A model generated the notes under the pieces. That model was not told the DNA's origin and searched no databases. It worked only from the letters and a program-made list of their open reading frames with translations. The position numbers and the translations under genes were made by a program. Of a DNA stretch of 64,000 nucleotides, positions 26,793 through 36,600 are shown in pieces (within the stretch, counting starts at the first letter, position 1; each line of letters opens with the position of its first letter). The DNA comes from Mobilicoccus sp032056465 (GTDB lineage Bacteria > Actinomycetota > Actinomycetes > Actinomycetales > Dermatophilaceae), in NCBI RefSeq assembly GCF_032056465.1, contig NZ_DAMBCL010000001.1. One strand, written 5' to 3'.

Positions 26793-27890
26793 ATGGGCGG
26801 GGTGTTCGGGATCACCGGGATCGGCACGGCGCTGATCGCGTGGGCCCTCGCGATCGGTGGCATCGCGGCCGTCACCCGTTCGTGGCCGAGACTCGCCCGC
26901 CCGGGGGGCGTCGCGATCGCCGAACGCATCCTCGCGCAGCTGCTCGTCACGGTGCTCCTCGCGCTCGCCGTGGGGGTCACGGTCAACCGCGCCGGGTTGT
27001 GGTTCGTCTCCTGGCGCGACCTCGCGTCGGTCGTCACCGGGCCGCCCGCCGGCGACCTCACCCAGCACGGCGCCGAGCTGCCGCCGCCCCCCACCACCCC
27101 GTCCCGGTCCTGGGGTGCGGCGGACGTCGAGGTGGTCCCGTCGAAGGAACCGAGCATCGACGCCCATACCGGCCTGCGGGTCTACCGGGTCGCCGGCCGC
27201 GCGAGCGGGTACGCGGGCACGGTCTACGCCTGGGTGCCTCCTTCGGGCGCCGTCCGTTCGGCGCTGCAGGTGTTCCACGGCTACCCCGTCTCCGCGCAGA
27301 GCGCGTTCGCCAACCTCGGACTCGGCCGCCACGCCGCAGGCGTCCTGCGGCACACCGTCGTCCTCATCCCCGACTGGTCGCCGGGCGAACTCGACAGCGA
27401 ATGCGTCGACGGCCCGGCGGTCAAGATGGAGACCTGGTTGACGACCGACGTCCCGGCCTGGGCGGTCGCGACGTTCGGCGTCCGGCCCCAACGCGAGGCC
27501 TGGGCCACCCTCGGCTACAGCGCCGGCGGCTGGTGTGCGGCGATGGCGACGATGCGGCACCCCCGCACCTACGCCGCCGGCATCAGCATGGGCGGGTACA
27601 TGCGCCCCGAGTTCGCCTCGTCCTACCGGCCCGTCGACCCCGTCGGAGGGCCGTACGATCTGCCGCTGCTCGCGCGCCGTGAGGCTCCGGACGTCGCCCT
27701 GCTGGTGCAGTACTCGGAGCACGACGTCCACGTCGCCCCCTCGAGCCGGGAACTCGTCGCCGCGGCACGTCCCCCGCTCTCGGTGACACAGTGGTCGAGC
27801 CCCGACTCCGGTCACCGCGTGGGGGCCTGGAAGCCGCTCATCCCACGGGCGCTCGCGTGGCTGGATCACGCCGTGCCCGATTACGCCTGA
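26793..27890 (+). CDS. Membrane-anchored esterase/alpha-beta hydrolase
   Basis: A 365-residue protein. Residues 5-28 and 45-75 hold two or three membrane helices, followed by a Pro-rich linker and an extracellular alpha/beta-hydrolase domain resembling esterase D or antigen-85-type proteins: LQVFHGYPVSAQSAF, HTVVLIPDWSPG, the nucleophile elbow GYSAGGWCAA, HPRTYAAGISMGG, ALLVQYSEHD and DSGHRVGAW, which give Ser, Asp and His. It may act on cell-envelope esters. Five bases separate it from the SDR upstream. It is convergent with the phosphodiesterase. Start ATG 26793. Confidence 0.82.
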   Translation: MGGVFGITGIGTALIAWALAIGGIAAVTRSWPRLARPGGVAIAERILAQLLVTVLLALAVGVTVNRAGLWFVSWRDLASVVTGPPAGDLTQHGAELPPPPTTPSRSWGAADVEVVPSKEPSIDAHTGLRVYRVAGRASGYAGTVYAWVPPSGAVRSALQVFHGYPVSAQSAFANLGLGRHAAGVLRHTVVLIPDWSPGELDSECVDGPAVKMETWLTTDVPAWAVATFGVRPQREAWATLGYSAGGWCAAMATMRHPRTYAAGISMGGYMRPEFASSYRPVDPVGGPYDLPLLARREAPDVALLVQYSEHDVHVAPSSRELVAAARPPLSVTQWSSPDSGHRVGAWKPLIPRALAWLDHAVPDYA

Positions 27891-27913
27891 GCCGCACCCG
27901 GCGAGCGCCGACG

Positions 27914-28744
27914 TCAGCGCCGACGCAGGCGCCGCCTCGAGGTGGGGCCGGGTGACGACGACCGAGCCGACCCGCCGACCCCTCGGCGTCGCAGGACCGC
28001 GAGCGCGAGGTCCGGGCGGTCGGTGACGAGACCGTCCACGCCCAGGTCGAGCAATGCCTCCATCGTCGCCTCGTCGTCGATCGTCCACACATGCACCTGG
28101 GCGCCGACGTCGTGGGCCCGGCGGACGAACTCGCGCGTGACGACGCGCAGCCGCAGGGGTCCGGCCGCGAACGTCATCGGCACCTGGTAGGCGACGGCCG
28201 GGGAGTGCAGGAGGCGCCATCCGACGGGCGCGTAGCGCAGCCACGCGATGCCGACGCGTCCGGCGGACGTCGCCACCCGTCCGCGGGTGCGGAGGCGGAA
28301 GGACCACAGGCGTCGCTCGGAGAACGACCCCACGCAGGCGCGTCGTCCGCGTCGTGGGTCGGCGAGCACGGTCGCGAGGAGCGCGATCGCGCCCGGCGCC
28401 TTGATGTCGATGGTGAACGTCGCGCCCGGCAGGGCGTCCATGAGGTCGGCGAGGAGGGGGACGGGTTCACCACCGACCCGGGCGGACTGCACGGCCGACC
28501 ACGGCAGCTCGGCGACCGCGCCACTCGTGTCGCTCACCCGGTCCAGGTGGTCGTCGTGCAGGGCCACGAGCACCCCGTCGGACGTCGCGTGCACGTCGGT
28601 CTCGAGGTGATGCGCACCGGCGTCCCAGGCGGCGCGAAAGGCCCGCAGGGTGTTCTCCCGGCCGATGTTGCCGGGCATGAGCGCGCCGCCCCGATGTGCG
28701 ATGACATGGGGCGGCGCGTCGAAGGGGGTCACGGGGTCAAGCAT
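27914..28744 (-). CDS. Glycerophosphodiester phosphodiesterase
   Basis: A 276-residue TIM-barrel enzyme that hydrolyses deacylated phospholipids. Motifs in order: VIAHRGG, ENTLRAFRAAWDAGAHHLETDVHATSDGVLVALHDDHLDRVSDTSG (His and Glu/Asp metal site), TFTIDIK, VGSFSERRLWSFR, VHVWTIDDEATMEALLDLGVDGLVTDRPD. The C-terminus is an Arg/Ser tail. No signal peptide is present, so it is cytoplasmic. The ATG at 28744 is the nearest start before the barrel. A 54-residue membrane protein gene lies just upstream on the same strand. Confidence 0.92.
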   Translation of the reverse strand: MLDPVTPFDAPPHVIAHRGGALMPGNIGRENTLRAFRAAWDAGAHHLETDVHATSDGVLVALHDDHLDRVSDTSGAVAELPWSAVQSARVGGEPVPLLADLMDALPGATFTIDIKAPGAIALLATVLADPRRGRRACVGSFSERRLWSFRLRTRGRVATSAGRVGIAWLRYAPVGWRLLHSPAVAYQVPMTFAAGPLRLRVVTREFVRRAHDVGAQVHVWTIDDEATMEALLDLGVDGLVTDRPDLALAVLRRRGVGGSARSSSPGPTSRRRLRRR

Positions 28745-28791
28745 CGCCCATCGGGCGGCGACTCCGTGGGGTCGAGCTCGTCCGGGTGGAC

Positions 28792-28956
28792 TCAGCGCAT
28801 CGGAAGGATCGAGTACGCCTGGCGGCTGGCCTCGACCGAGCCCAGGTGGCGGCTGTGGTGGAGCGGCGACACGATCGCGTCGGCGCTGCTGGGGCGGCTG
28901 CCGACGACGGTCAGGGCGGCGACGACGGCCAGAACGATGAAGAAGAAAGCGAACAT
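28792..28956 (-). CDS. 54-residue single-helix membrane protein
   Basis: Starts with a hydrophobic helix MFAFFFIVLAVVAALTVVG and ends with a short hydrophilic tail (HHSRHLGSVEASRQAYSIL). The ATG at 28956 is preceded by GAGGGGGTCC, a usable ribosome site. It has the look of a conserved small membrane protein, but no family is recognised. Divergent from the LysR gene, which may regulate it. It could also be co-transcribed with the phosphodiesterase gene starting at 28744. Confidence 0.5.
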   Translation of the reverse strand: MFAFFFIVLAVVAALTVVGSRPSSADAIVSPLHHSRHLGSVEASRQAYSILPMR

Positions 28957-29097
28957 GATGGACCCCCTCGGGAAGTGGTGTGAAAAAGGTCGCGGAGGGT
29001 GCGGCATCACGAGGTCGGGGACGGCATTGTCGGCCAGGTTCGTGGTGGCCCGCGTGGCGGGCTCGGCGCAGCGACATGTCCATTGTGGCCGTGTCAA

Positions 29098-29147
29098 CTG
29101 ATAAACACAAATAACGTTCGATGCACCAAACCATGTAGAGTTGCTTC
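29098..29147. promoter_or_regulatory. AT-rich divergent region ahead of LysR gene
   Basis: This stretch is markedly AT-richer than its surroundings. TAGAGT (29136-29141) fits a -10 box for the LysR gene; the -35 is weak (AACGTT/GTTCGA area near 29113). AACGTT is a short palindrome. LysR regulators usually bind such divergent spacers. Confidence 0.4.
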
Positions 29148-30068
29148 ATGTTCGACACCCGCCGCCTGCAGTGCCTCCAGGCCGTCCACGTGCACGGATC
29201 CGTCCTCGACGCGGCCCTCGAGCTGGGACTCACCTCCTCCGCCGTGAGCCAGCAGATCAGCAAGCTCGAGAAGGAGGTCGGCACCCGGTTGCTCGAGCGC
29301 GCGGGTCGGGGCGTCGTCCTCACCGACGCGGCGAGGATCCTCGTCGAGGCCGCCGACGAGATCTCCGCCGTCACCGACCGCGCGACCGCCCGTCTCGAGG
29401 ACCTGCGTCACGACCTCAGCGGCACGCTGCGCGTCTCCTCCTTCCCCAGCGTCATCGGTCCCTTCGTGGCACCCGCCCTCGCCACCATGAAGGCCGATGC
29501 TCCCGACCTCACGGTCCACCTGCACGAGATGTTCCCCGAACGCGGCCGGGAGGCGATCCTCGGCGGCCACCTCGACATCGCGCTCATCCACCTGTGGGGC
29601 GAGGCGCGTCCCGCGCTGCCGGCGGGGTTCGCCTCGACGGCCGTCGCCGACGACCCGATCGAGGTCCTCCTCCCGGCGGGCCACCCCCTCGCCGAGCAGG
29701 ACACGGTGGCGCTGGAAGACCTCGTCGACGACGCGTGGGTGACCGACGACCTCGAGGGGTTCTGCCGCGGTTGGCTCGTGCGCCGGATGTCGACGTTCGG
29801 TCGACGGCCCCGCATCGAGCACCTCGTCGACGAGATCGCCGGGCAGCTCGCCCTCGTGTCGGCGGGGCTGTGCAACGCGCTCCTGCCACGAATCGCGTTC
29901 GGGGAGCTGCCGCCCGGGATCCGTCACCTCCCGCTCGTCGGTGAGACCCCCTTCCGCCGCCTCCACCTGCTGTACCGCGAGTCGTCGGCCGGTCGGCCGG
30001 CGGTCCGCCGGTTCCTCGCCGAGATGGAGGAGCGGGTGTCCGGATCATGGACACCACCGGGGGTGTGA
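29148..30068 (+). CDS. LysR-family transcriptional regulator
   Basis: A 306-residue protein. The winged HTH covers residues 1-62: LQCLQAVHVHGSVLDAALELGLTSSAVSQQISKLEKEVGTRLLERAGRGVVLTDA. The periplasmic-binding-like effector domain begins with GTLRVSSFPSVIGPFVAPAL and includes ILGGHLDIALIHLWG. A linker helix (EDLRHDLSG) joins them. Start ATG 29148, first residues MFDTRRLQ, typical of the family. It is divergent from the 54-residue membrane protein gene, a likely target. The AraC gene follows on the same strand. Confidence 0.93.
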   Translation: MFDTRRLQCLQAVHVHGSVLDAALELGLTSSAVSQQISKLEKEVGTRLLERAGRGVVLTDAARILVEAADEISAVTDRATARLEDLRHDLSGTLRVSSFPSVIGPFVAPALATMKADAPDLTVHLHEMFPERGREAILGGHLDIALIHLWGEARPALPAGFASTAVADDPIEVLLPAGHPLAEQDTVALEDLVDDAWVTDDLEGFCRGWLVRRMSTFGRRPRIEHLVDEIAGQLALVSAGLCNALLPRIAFGELPPGIRHLPLVGETPFRRLHLLYRESSAGRPAVRRFLAEMEERVSGSWTPPGV

Positions 30069-30150
30069 ACGCGTCCGGGCCGTAAGGGTTGTGCCAGGTG
30101 GTCGTGTCGGTGCCCCCCGTCGTGCGCCGGGCCTGGATACCGTGGCGCCC

Positions 30151-31023
30151 GTGGACCCACTCAGCGCACTCCTCGACGCCGACGACCGGGTGGTCGACGT
30201 CGTCCTGGCCGCGCCGTGGTCGATCGCTCTCGGTGACCGCGACGAGGCGATGATCCTCGCCGTCTCCGCCGGGGCGGTCTGGTGCCACCGTGGCGAGGGG
30301 GAACCGGTCCTCCTCGAGGCCGGGGACGTCGCCCTCGTCCGTGCAGGTGCGGCCCGCGTCCTCGGACACTCGGCGCACTACCCGGGCGACGAACTCCACG
30401 CCTCGCGCCGGTTCCGGGTGGAGGGGGCCGCTCCCGGCGGGGAGACCCACCTGTTCATCCGGCGTCTGTCGACGAGCGACCGGGCGGCCGCCGACTTCGT
30501 CGCGAGCCTGGGCCGTGAGCAGGTGTTCACCGCCGCGCGGGACAGTCACGTGTGGCAGGTCCTCACGGAGGAGTCGCGGCACCTCGCGAGCGGCCGCTCG
30601 GGGGTGCTCGCCCGGCTCATCGATCTCGTGTTCGTCGAGGCGGTCAGGCGCTGGGCCGCCGACGGCGAGGCACGAGGGTGGGCACGCGCCGTCCTCGATC
30701 CCCTCGTGGGAGCGGTGCTGCACCTCTTCCACGCCGAGCCGGACCACCCGTGGACGCTGGAGGAGATCGCCGACCGCGTCGGCACCACCCGCACGTCGAT
30801 CTCGCGGCGGTTCGAGATGTTCGTCGGCGAACCGCCGATGACCTATCTGCGGGAATGGCGTCTCTCGCGGGCGGCCTCGATGCTCACGCAGGGCGAGAAC
30901 GTCCCGGCTGCGGCACGGCTCAGCGGGTTCGAGGACCCCTTCGAGTTCAGCGCGGCGTTCTTCAAGAAGTACGGGGTCTCACCGGCGCGGTACCGCACGG
31001 GTGGCACGGCCGACACGGCCTGA
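30151..31023 (+). CDS. AraC-family transcriptional regulator with cupin N-domain
   Basis: A 290-residue regulator. The N-terminal half is a cupin_6-like sensor (MILAVSAGAVWCHRGEGEPVLLEAGDVALVRAG). The C-terminal half is a double HTH: HPWTLEEIADRVGTTRTSISRRFEMFVGEPPMTYLREWRLSRAASML, then SGFEDPFEFSAAFFKKYGVSPARYR. Several such proteins respond to redox or aldehyde-type signals; here the ligand is unknown. A GTG start at 30151 is used; a GTG at 30142 is equally possible. Tandem copies of CGACACGGCCTGA surround the stop codon. It ends at a strong hairpin. Confidence 0.9.
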   Translation: MDPLSALLDADDRVVDVVLAAPWSIALGDRDEAMILAVSAGAVWCHRGEGEPVLLEAGDVALVRAGAARVLGHSAHYPGDELHASRRFRVEGAAPGGETHLFIRRLSTSDRAAADFVASLGREQVFTAARDSHVWQVLTEESRHLASGRSGVLARLIDLVFVEAVRRWAADGEARGWARAVLDPLVGAVLHLFHAEPDHPWTLEEIADRVGTTRTSISRRFEMFVGEPPMTYLREWRLSRAASMLTQGENVPAAARLSGFEDPFEFSAAFFKKYGVSPARYRTGGTADTA

Positions 31024-31083
31024 ACGACACGGCCTGATCGACACGGGTGTCGACGTACGGATCTCGACCGCACGGATGTCGAG

Positions 31084-31112
31084 CGGGTGGCCGGCCCGGG
31101 GCCGGCCACCCG
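31084..31112. terminator. 12-bp hairpin terminator between convergent genes
   Basis: CGGGTGGCCGGC (31084-31095), loop CCGGG, GCCGGCCACCCG (31101-31112). It ends both the AraC gene (+) and the three-gene minus-strand operon whose last stop is at 31131. Confidence 0.85.
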
Positions 31113-31130
31113 ACGGGGACTTCCCCCCGC

Positions 31131-31562
31131 TCAGGACTGCGGCTCGGCCGCGGGAGCGCGGTAGTGGGTGCCGAGGTGGGCGGCGACCTCGTCGCAGCGC
31201 ACCGACCTCGGGACGGAGATCTCGTGGAGGACCAGAGCGTCGTTGACGCTCCCGGCGTCCTTGCGGACGGACGCGACTGCCGATTCCGCTGCGGCACGCG
31301 TGGCGTACCAGCACCAGTTCGACAGGTGTCGCCGGCGGCCTTCGCCGCTCGGGGTGCACCGCGCGAGGACCCACACGGACCGGGTCGACCCCGTCACGCC
31401 CGGCGGGCGACGGTGGATGATCTCGGCGGCGCGAAGGATGGCGGCGTCGGGCTCGTTGACCTCCTCCATCACGGCGGCCTCGAGCGGATATGGCAGCCGC
31501 GACCACTCCGCGACGTATTCGTCCGCCTCCTGATCGGTGTTCAGTGACTGGACCTCGGGCAC
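31131..31562 (-). CDS. Unknown small cytoplasmic protein, last gene of pseudo-GH26 operon
   Basis: A 143-residue protein, PEVQSLNTDQEADEYVAEWSR at its start. It has no signal peptide or membrane helix. There are patches such as AAILRAAEIIHRRPPG and WVLARCTPSGEGRRRHLSNW that look like an alpha/beta fold. The GTG at 31562 follows GGAGAT, only four bases past the stop of the membrane propeller gene, so it is translated from the same mRNA. The role may be linked to that pair (assembly or regulation), which is inference. No family is recognised. Confidence 0.5.
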   Translation of the reverse strand: MPEVQSLNTDQEADEYVAEWSRLPYPLEAAVMEEVNEPDAAILRAAEIIHRRPPGVTGSTRSVWVLARCTPSGEGRRRHLSNWCWYATRAAAESAVASVRKDAGSVNDALVLHEISVPRSVRCDEVAAHLGTHYRAPAAEPQS

Positions 31563-31566
31563 GTGC

Positions 31567-33615
31567 TCATCTCCTCGATCGGGCAGTTGCCTGCACCTGG
31601 GCGGGAACAATCGTGGCATGTCCGGCTGGAGCCGTGACGGCCTCCCGTCCCTCCTCCCACGGTCGCACAGGCGGCAGGGCCCACACACGGGGGCCCTCGG
31701 GTGACGGTGCTCGCACGAATCCGCTTGTCGGGGAGTCGGCTTCGACGAGCGCAGAGCGCACGGTCACGGGGGTGGGGCGCGCCCCAGGTGTGACGCGTTC
31801 GAGACCTTCGTCGACCACGCCGTAGGCGTGGTCGACGCCCACCAGAGCAGTGCGCCAGTCCCCGAGGTCCTCCACCCGTCCGGCGTCCACGTCGACGAGG
31901 CTGCGTCCGAGGATCCCCCAGGACCCCGAGGCCGATGGCGCCCACGTGGGGTGCCGGGAGGGGATGTAGGCGTCCTGGAAGGTGGCCCGAACCGCGACAC
32001 CGTCGTGGTGGACGGCGAGACGAGGACGGACCGGGTCGGGATGGGCGAGGAGGATCGAGGATCCGACCATGCCGACGACCGCGGGCGCCGCCCTCGGGTG
32101 GTCACCGGGCGCACCGAGAGGCTCCCACGGGGTCGGCTCGCCCGGCACGGTCGCGGGGCCGAGGTGCCACCAGCCCGCCGGTGACGCAGCGAGGACCGTG
32201 CCGTCCTCCCGCCCCGCGAGCGCCGTCGCGCCCGTGGGGATGTCGACCTCGGCCACACCGTCGGCCGTGACGATCCCGGCCCGGGTCGTCGTGATGCGGA
32301 CCATCGGGGCGGTGCCTTCGGTGACGAGCTCTGAGCGTGGCGGGATCTCGACGTCGGCGAGGACCCGGCCGTCGGCCACGGCCCACACGAGCGCGCGGCC
32401 ACCGACCTGCACGGCGAACGCCCCGACCCCCTCCAGTCGGGTGAGCGCCGGTCCGGCCGTGAGGTCGCCCTCGGGGAGCGCAGCGCTCCAGAGAGGACGC
32501 CCCGAGGCGGCGTCGACGACCTGAACGGTGTGGGCGGCGGTGGCGAACGCCACGGCCGGGTCGTCGGTGACGGGCGTGCTGTCTGCCGTGTCGCGGCCTG
32601 CCCCCTCGCGACCGGTGACGGCGACCCTCGTGGCCGGATCGAGGGGAGGGCTGGCCCACGTGGCGTGAGCGGCCCACCCGTCCGGCGGCGCCTGCGGGAA
32701 CGGCAGTCCCGTGACGACCGGCTCGACCGTCGTCGCGCGTCCTCGGCCGAACAGCGTCGCGGCGCCGATCGTGCCGAGGCCGAGGACCGTGCACAGCGCG
32801 ACCGGGAGGATCCACCCCCCGCGGCGCCGGGCGAAGCGTCGCGCTCGCGGTGCCGGGGTGTCGTCGAGGTCGGTGTCGTCGAGGTCGGTGTCGTCGAGGT
32901 CGGTGGCGGCAGTCAGGGGCCCGGCGGCGTCGTCGACCGTCGCCCCGGAGACGGCCGTGGGGTGAGGCGCGGGCCCGGCCACGGACTCGCATCGCGGCCC
33001 GACCTCCGACCGGCGCCCACGTGTGGGGGTCGGTGCCCGCTCGGGTTGCGGCCAGGGGTCATCCCGTTCGGCCCAGTCCCATTCGTCGGTCGCGTCCCGT
33101 CGATGGGCGAGGGCGCGGAGGGAGGTCGCGATCGGGGGCGGCGGCATCCCCGGACCGGGAGGGACGTCGGCGGACGGCCCTGTCCCCGCCGCCGCGGTGT
33201 CGTCGGCGCTCTCACCGGGGACGCCCCCCTCGCCGGCCACGGTCGATGCGGCTGTGCCGGTGGCGGCTGTGCCGGTGGCGGAGTCGTGCGTGACTCCCGG
33301 AGCGCCGGAGCAGCTCGCCTCGCCGTCGGCCCCTCGCGCGCGACCCGGGTTCGCCGCGCCACCCGCCGCTCCGCGCGGGGCGCGGCTCTGCCCGAGGACC
33401 CGGAGTCGGCCGCCCGGCCACGCCTCGACGTGGAGGACGACGCCGCTGGGAGTGTGGATGTCGACTGCGCGAGGATCGACGAGGTCGGTGAGCACGGTGC
33501 GCAGCGCCGCCTCGCGGGCGGACTCGCCCTCGGCCCGGGCGACCGGCACGTCGTCGACGGAGGCCGTCTCGCCGTCGTCGGTCTCCTCGATGCGGACGAG
33601 GACGGGACGTCGCAT
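31567..33615 (-). CDS. Single-pass membrane protein with outside propeller-like domain
   Basis: A 682-residue protein in three parts. Residues 1-75 are a small cytoplasmic alpha/beta domain (RPVLVRIEETDDGETASVDDV). A Pro/Ala/Asp-rich disordered region follows, with a DLDDT triple repeat. The membrane helix is at about 268-290 (GGWILPVALCTVLGLGTIG). The outside region shows PQQ/WD40-type repeats (VVDAASGRPLWSAALPEGDL, RALVWAVADGRVLADVEIP, AGIVTADGVAEV, SGSWGILGRSLVDVDAGRVEDLG), suggesting a beta-propeller. The ATG at 33615 lies one base past the stop of the giant upstream gene. Function is unknown; it may bind the secreted pseudo-GH26 partner. Confidence 0.65.
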   Translation of the reverse strand: MRRPVLVRIEETDDGETASVDDVPVARAEGESAREAALRTVLTDLVDPRAVDIHTPSGVVLHVEAWPGGRLRVLGQSRAPRGAAGGAANPGRARGADGEASCSGAPGVTHDSATGTAATGTAASTVAGEGGVPGESADDTAAAGTGPSADVPPGPGMPPPPIATSLRALAHRRDATDEWDWAERDDPWPQPERAPTPTRGRRSEVGPRCESVAGPAPHPTAVSGATVDDAAGPLTAATDLDDTDLDDTDLDDTPAPRARRFARRRGGWILPVALCTVLGLGTIGAATLFGRGRATTVEPVVTGLPFPQAPPDGWAAHATWASPPLDPATRVAVTGREGAGRDTADSTPVTDDPAVAFATAAHTVQVVDAASGRPLWSAALPEGDLTAGPALTRLEGVGAFAVQVGGRALVWAVADGRVLADVEIPPRSELVTEGTAPMVRITTTRAGIVTADGVAEVDIPTGATALAGREDGTVLAASPAGWWHLGPATVPGEPTPWEPLGAPGDHPRAAPAVVGMVGSSILLAHPDPVRPRLAVHHDGVAVRATFQDAYIPSRHPTWAPSASGSWGILGRSLVDVDAGRVEDLGDWRTALVGVDHAYGVVDEGLERVTPGARPTPVTVRSALVEADSPTSGFVRAPSPEGPRVWALPPVRPWEEGREAVTAPAGHATIVPAQVQATARSRR
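32858..32902. repeat. 15-bp tandem repeat, three perfect copies
   Basis: GTGTCGTCGAGGTCG repeats at 32858, 32873 and 32888 (minus-strand reading gives Asp-Leu-Asp-Asp-Thr). It lies in the disordered linker of the membrane propeller protein, just inside the membrane. Copy number can vary without frameshift. Confidence 0.9.
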
Positions 33616-33616
33616 C

Positions 33617-36600
33617 TCAGAACAGCGCGCGGTAGGCCTCGGCCATGGCCGGGGGCACATCCGCCGGTTCGGTGTAGGCCTCGTAGGCGAGGGCGTCCTT
33701 CGCCGCGACGCGGGCGACCCAGTCGTGGACGTTGCGGATGTAGGCGGCGTTGACGGCGCGGTCGGGCGTCGCGCCCGGGTGGACGCCCCACCGCGCCACG
33801 GCGACGCGCCGACCGCGATCGTCGGCGAACGCCGCCCAGTAGTTGAGTCCGTACGCGCCGTTGACCTGTTCGGCCCACGGACGCCCGTCCGCCGTCGCAT
33901 CGACGCCGACGATGTCGACGAGGTCGTGCTCCGGCCAGGCCGCGAGAACGGACTCCCCGGGCATCCCCGGCTGGGAGCCGAGCGCAGGCGTCCACTGGAA
34001 GACGACGTTCGGTGCGGTCGCCTTCACCGTGCGGGCGACCTCCGACCAGCACTGCGCGTACGTCCTCGGGTCTCCGCTCCACGGTGTGCCCTCGCGGTTC
34101 ATCCCGGTGCCGAGGTCGACGATCGGAGCGTTCGGCAGCGAGCGCAGCACCGCCGCGAACTCCCGCCAACGGGTGCGGTACTCACCCGAGGCGCAGTCCT
34201 GCAACGAGGCGCCGGCAGTCGGCAGCAGCGGCGTCGTGAGCACGAGGCGCGCCTTGCCGCTCCGGACCGGGGTCAGCGCGCTCGCCGCGGTGAGGCTGCG
34301 CCACGAGGTGCCGTCCAGCGGCACGACGAGGACGTCCGCGGGTCGATGGCGCTCGGCGTCGAGGTCGTCGCCGTTCCCGTCGCGGACGATTCCGCTCGGC
34401 CAGTCGACGGCCGGCCGCGTCGAGCGCGGTGAGGGGACGACGGCGGACGGCGTCGGCGCGGTCCGGCCGTCGGTGCCGGCCGAGGGGACCGAGGTGTAGT
34501 CCCGCGGAGGCAACGGCCCCGGGACGAGGCGTGAGACCTCGTCCTCCTCGTCCTGCGCCCGGGGCGTCGGGGTCGTGAGTCCGGGCACGCGGGGTGCCGG
34601 GATCATGTGCAGCGGACCGGCAGTCGGTGTGGGCGCGGCCGTGTTCGCGGGCGGGGTCGGGGTCGACGGCGTCTGGGGCGCGTCCCGCGTCTCGGTGGCG
34701 TCCGGTGTCCCCGACGTCTGCCTCGAGGTCGGCGGCGTCGCCCGTGGCTGCGGCGCCCGGGTGGGCGGTGTCGAGTTGGGCTTCGGATCCTGGGGGGTAC
34801 GGGCCGGTGTCGCCGTGGCCGTCGGTTCGTCCTCGGTGCCCCCGCGGAGCCGGCCTGTCTCGTTCTCCATCCGGGTGGATCTGTCCCGCAGGGTCGTCGG
34901 GCCTGCGGTGGAGCCGCCCGACGTCGCCCCTCGGCGGGTGTGGTCGTCTCCCTCGGCCGACTCGCCGCGTCCGGGGCGCGGGGTGGTACTCCGGGGCGAG
35001 GTGCCGGACGGGACACCGCGGCGGGACGAGGCGGTGCGGCGGGACGCGGCGGTCTCGTCATCGGACCGGCGGGAGGACTCCCGATCCGTCGGCGGGAGTC
35101 CGAGGACGGCGCGGATCTCGTCCCCCAGGTCGTCGACCCCGCGATCCCGCTGGGCCCTCTCGCGCTCCCTCCCGCGTCTGTCGGCCGTCGCGTCGTCGGT
35201 GTTCGCGTGGTCGGTGTTCGCGTCGTCGGCCTCGCCGCGGTCCGCCTCCGCCCGGTCGGTCCTCTCCGCTCTCGTCGGCGTCGAGTTCCTCGACCTCCGG
35301 GCGTCCGGGGTCGGGTCCGAGGGTGACCCGCGGTCGCCCCGATCCGACCGGTCCGGGCGCGGCGGTTCCTCCTGCCGGTTCGTGCCGGCGGCACCCGGTG
35401 TCCACGCCGGCTCCGGTGCTGTCGTCCGGCCGTCGCCGGGAGTCGCGCGCACCCTCATCGGCGTCGCGCCACGGGTCGAGGTCGGGGCCAGCGGGTTCTC
35501 GAGCGCCGGTGAGTCGCCCGAGGTCGTGTCGACAACGCCGTCGACGAGCTCTGGGGCGTGTGCCTCAGCGACCGCGACGATCGAGGGGACGGTGCCGGGC
35601 GCGACGGTGTGACGGTACGCCTCGGCCGTGTGCGGCGGTGTCTCGAGAGGGGTGCCTGCGGACGGCGTGCCCGCGGACGACGCGGTCTGCCCGAGCGGAG
35701 GAGTCGATCCCGCGGCCAACGGCATCGACCCGCCGCTCGAAGCGCGGTCGGCGGTCGACGAGTCGAGGTCCGACGGCGCGGCCGCCTCGGGCGGTGAGGC
35801 CGCCTGCGCCGGTGAACTCGACTCGGCCGGAAGCGTCGGCGACGACGACACCTGCGGCGCCCCGGCGACGGCGCCCCCGCCTGGCGTCGCGTCGACCGCC
35901 GTCGGCCGAGGGTCCGTGGGTGCGGCGCGGACGGTGTCGGGCGCTGCATCGTCGAGTCGCGGCGTCGCTCCCGGGGACGTGTCCGGTGCCGCGGTCGGCG
36001 TCGGCGCGGTCGGCGTCGGCGTTGCCGGTGCCGACGTGGGGTTCGCCGTGGTCGGCCGGGGGGTGGTCGCCGCCTCGGACGTCGCCGCTTCGGACGTCGC
36101 CGCCTCGGGCGTTGCGCCCTCAGGTGTCGCCTCCTCGGGCACCGCCGACTCGGGAGCCGACTGCCGGGGGGTGTCCGACGGCTCGTCATCGACGCCGTCG
36201 CCCGCCGAGGGTGCGGACCCCCCGCGCGGGTCCTCCTGCGGGGAATCGTGCCCCGCTTCACGGCCCGTGTCATGGCCCGTGTCACGGCTGGTGTCATCGC
36301 CCGACGGAGACGCCGGCTCGGCATTCGATCCGGTGTCCACGGAGTCCGGAGGCGCGGATTCCGCGCTCTCCGATGACGACGCCTCGTGCGGGGGGTGCGA
36401 CGGTGCGGGCTCCGGGGTGGAGGATGTCGGCCCGTCCTGCCCCGACTCGGACGGGACGGACGAGGAGGGCCCGGCGTGGTCCGGCTCGCCCCGGGAGGCC
36501 TGCCCGTCGGTGCCGGGGACGTCGTCGGGTGCGGGGGTGCTCACGTTCTCCGGTGCCGGCTCGCCGGGCTCCTCCGCGTGGGCGGCGTACGACGTGACGA

